From: Blastococcus sp. VKM Ac-2987
Lineage (GTDB): Bacteria; Actinomycetota; Actinomycetes; Mycobacteriales; Geodermatophilaceae
Reading direction: 5' to 3'
DNA: 64,000 bases
Assembly: GCF_026967805.1 (NCBI RefSeq)
Contig: NZ_JAPVBG010000002.1
Coordinates: 510,928 to 574,927, forward strand
A model generated the notes under the pieces. That model saw only the letters and a program-made list of their open reading frames with translations. It made no database searches and was not told the origin of the DNA. Position numbers and translations under genes: made by a program. This document shows positions 62,068 to 64,000 of the stretch, piece after piece. The stretch's first letter is position 1; every line of letters begins with the position of its first letter.

Positions 62068-63178
62068 CCCGCCGGCGCCGGTCCCGCAGGACGCCCAGGA
62101 CGTTCTCGACCTGCTGCGCCTGAACCACAACGTCCTCATCAGCGGCCCGCCCGGCACGGGAAAGTCACGGCTGCTCGGCGAGGTAGCACGTGGCTTCCGA
62201 CACCAGACCGGTGGCCCGGCCTACGTGCGAACCAGCAGGATCGCGATCCCGGCCACCACGGGCGGCCCGCCGCCGCCGTACCTGCCCAGCCCGTCACGCG
62301 GGACGCGGGAGGTGTTCCCGATGCCCATGCACTCCGGCTCCAAGCAGCGTGACCTCCTCCGCGGCATCGTTCCCCGGGTCGACCCGGACTCTGATGTGCT
62401 CCGGTTCGAGGTGACCGAGGGGAGCCTGTACCGGGCCAGCGAGCACGCGCTCGCTCCGGACGGCGCCGCGTTGCTGCTCATCGACGAGATCAACCGCGGG
62501 CCGGCGGTCGCGGTGTTCGGCCCGTCGATCGTCGCGCTCGACGGCGACAAGCGGTTGGATGACGCCGGAAGCCCGACGAACCGGACGGCGTACTTCGACA
62601 TCCTCGACGAGCAGGGCCATCAGATCTCCTACGCGCTGCCGAAGCACCTGTACATCGTCGCGGCGATGAACCAGGTCGACACGTCGGTGGAGGCCCTGGA
62701 CGTCGCGTTCCTGCGCCGCTTCACCCCGTTCCGGCTCACCCCCGACGAGGCAGTTCTGCATCGGCACTTCGGCGTGCACGCCGCCGACGTGCCGGCGGGG
62801 ACGCCGTCTTCGGCTGCAGAGGTGTACAGCCTGCTCATCGCGGCTTGGCGGCGGGTCAACGAGAAGATCAGCCTGGGCCGCGGGCCCGAGTACCAGCTTG
62901 GCCACGGAGTGCTGATCCTCGACGCTCCGCCTCAGCCGCTGCCCGAGGCCGTCATGTACGCCGCCCGCGTCTGGCGGTTGGTGCGCCAGCACGTGGACGA
63001 GGTCTTCTTCGGGGACACCCGAGGAGTCGCCGACGTGCTCGCCGCGGATCGTGGGGCCAGCCCGTACCAGCTGGACGAGACCACGTTCGCCGGCCAGCCC
63101 GTCGTGCACCTGCGCGGGCCGGAGTACCTCTCCGGCGATCCGCTGCTCGCCGCGCTCCGGGCGATCGCCCAGGCCTGA
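62054..63178 (+). CDS. McrB-like AAA+ NTPase
   Basis: 374 residues. Walker A GPPGTGKS (31-38), Walker B LLLIDEINRG (about 140-149) and the McrB-type sensor AAMNQVDTS (with Asn206 and Asp209, as in the NTAD GTP-recognition motif) identify the McrB/MoxR-like group. The E. coli McrB N-terminal DNA-recognition domain is absent, as the ATPase begins at residue 25. It is followed by the McrC-like gene one base after its stop codon. It should drive DNA translocation during restriction. Confidence 0.88.
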   Translation: MTSANPPAPVPQDAQDVLDLLRLNHNVLISGPPGTGKSRLLGEVARGFRHQTGGPAYVRTSRIAIPATTGGPPPPYLPSPSRGTREVFPMPMHSGSKQRDLLRGIVPRVDPDSDVLRFEVTEGSLYRASEHALAPDGAALLLIDEINRGPAVAVFGPSIVALDGDKRLDDAGSPTNRTAYFDILDEQGHQISYALPKHLYIVAAMNQVDTSVEALDVAFLRRFTPFRLTPDEAVLHRHFGVHAADVPAGTPSSAAEVYSLLIAAWRRVNEKISLGRGPEYQLGHGVLILDAPPQPLPEAVMYAARVWRLVRQHVDEVFFGDTRGVADVLAADRGASPYQLDETTFAGQPVVHLRGPEYLSGDPLLAALRAIAQA

Positions 63179-63179
63179 C

Positions 63180-64000
63180 GTGGCCTCGCTTCAGCGGCTG
63201 ACCGTTCGGGAGGCCCGCGACGAGCCCGGTGTGGTGCGGTCCGCGGCGGCCGCGCTGGGTGTGCCCCACGACGAGGTTCTCGCGCTGCTGGACCCCGCTG
63301 CGCGTCGTCTGCGCGAGCTCTTGCGGCTCCGCAGTAGCCCGTTCATGGTGAGCGCGTCGGGCTCATTGCGGGTCGACGGCATCGCCGGGCTCGTCCGACT
63401 GTCACCCGACCTGGAACTGCAGATCGCGCCGAAGTTCCTTGACCCGGACGATCCCGGCTGGCAGGAGGACTTCTTCCTGCTGGCGGTGTTCTCCCGCACC
63501 GGCCGGGTGCTGCCGCGTGAGCACATTCGCGCTGGCCACGGTCGCCGCGGCGACCTCGCCACCCTGGTAGGCCAGACACTCGTACAGCTGTTCTGGGAGA
63601 GCCACCGGCGTCCGGTCCGCTCGTACCGGACCCGGGAGGTACAGGAGTTCGCCTACGAGGGGGACGTGGACCCGATCGACCTGTTCGTTCCGCCCCCGGA
63701 CGGCTGGCCGCAACGCGTCCTGCAACTGCGGCGCGACAACGAGCACAACGCGGTGCTCGCCGGCGCGGTGCGGGCGTTGCTGCCCGAGGTCCGCGACTCC
63801 GAGACACGGCGGCAGCTGCTGCGGGTTGGGCAGGCGATCGGCCATCAGCCGCCGGTGACGTCGCTGCGCCCGGTTCGTCTTCCCAGCCGATACCGGCAGT
63901 GGCAAGTCGCCTACGACCTGTCCCTGCAGGTGCTGCGCGGGTTCGGGGTTCAGTTCCAGGAGGAGCACCTGCTGACGCCCGGGTTCGTGCTGCGGACTTG
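63180..64000 (+). CDS. McrC-like restriction protein (5' part, cut by window end)
   Basis: The GTG lies one base after the McrB-like stop, and 273 codons run open to the window edge. The N-terminal part follows the McrC pattern: a beta-rich start with LRVDGIAGLVRLSPDLELQIAPKF, then DFFLLAVFSRTGRVLPREHI and SHRRPVRSYRTREVQEFAYEG. In McrC the PD-(D/E)xK nuclease motif lies in the C-terminal half, which is outside the window, so activity cannot be judged. It probably forms the nuclease partner of the upstream AAA protein. Confidence 0.85.
   Translation, partial: MASLQRLTVREARDEPGVVRSAAAALGVPHDEVLALLDPAARRLRELLRLRSSPFMVSASGSLRVDGIAGLVRLSPDLELQIAPKFLDPDDPGWQEDFFLLAVFSRTGRVLPREHIRAGHGRRGDLATLVGQTLVQLFWESHRRPVRSYRTREVQEFAYEGDVDPIDLFVPPPDGWPQRVLQLRRDNEHNAVLAGAVRALLPEVRDSETRRQLLRVGQAIGHQPPVTSLRPVRLPSRYRQWQVAYDLSLQVLRGFGVQFQEEHLLTPGFVLRT

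Noticed and set aside
44000-64000. CRISPR array or insertion-sequence ends in the island
   Set aside because: No regularly spaced repeats and no matched terminal inverted repeats with target duplication were found by eye.

Overview
The window comes from a high-GC actinobacterium. The best guess is Geodermatophilaceae (a Blastococcus/Geodermatophilus/Modestobacter-like organism), inferred from gene content and not from a search. Supporting signs are a purA neighbourhood with a DUF3151 gene, DUF3073, a mycothiol-dependent formaldehyde dehydrogenase, the actinobacterial purSQL plus SCP-like arrangement, dense 4-bp start/stop overlaps, and many promoters whose TAnnnT -10 box sits only 5-8 bases before the start codon (leaderless transcripts).

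About 1-44 kb is chromosomal backbone. It holds most of de novo purine synthesis in scattered blocks: purA (3.3 kb), purD (7.1 kb), purB-purC-purS-purQ-purL-SCP-like (9.9-15.9 kb) and purF-purM (20.0-22.7 kb). Between them lie rsgA, a glycerophosphodiesterase, an AI-2E transporter, an oxalate/formate-type MFS carrier with a micro-subunit, and mscR with a metallo-beta-lactamase partner. Two paralogous sugar ABC transporters are present: one at 0.6-2.5 kb without a binding protein, and a complete one at 24.5-27.3 kb. Next come an M23 cell-wall peptidase, an operon of MBL hydrolase, acyl-CoA synthetase and GMC oxidoreductase, three tRNA genes (Glu, Asp, Phe), several lipoproteins, a membrane phosphoesterase, a Rieske/DUF2231 protein and mqo. 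Two families of short dispersed repeat sit at pur gene junctions, and in two places they are translated into protein ends.

About 44.1-64 kb is an accessory island. It starts with a CCHC zinc-knuckle coiled-coil protein, a small membrane protein and a divergent membrane-anchored XRE regulator with a repeated operator. Then come a PIN-GNAT-ASCH fusion coupled to a second ASCH protein, with an unusual leader carrying two near-perfect anti-Shine-Dalgarno complements. The centre holds two copies of a two-gene module: a large protein with an apparent D-D-E triad, and a tyrosine-recombinase-like protein that has lost its catalytic residues (48.5-50.9 kb and 53.7-57.0 kb). Around these are zinc-binding small proteins, a zinc-finger/phage-Dam-type methyltransferase and a winged-helix-like regulator with its own operator. 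The window ends inside a defence cassette: a D12-class adenine methyltransferase, an Eco57I-like N6 methylase, an unknown protein, a McrB-like AAA NTPase and a McrC-like protein cut by the window edge. This layout resembles the LlaJI logic of methylases plus McrBC-type restriction.

How the parts relate: the backbone is housekeeping (nucleotide synthesis, one-carbon detoxification, envelope). The island looks like defence and mobile-element cargo with its own regulators. The paired D-D-E/recombinase-like modules are the best candidate for an undescribed system.
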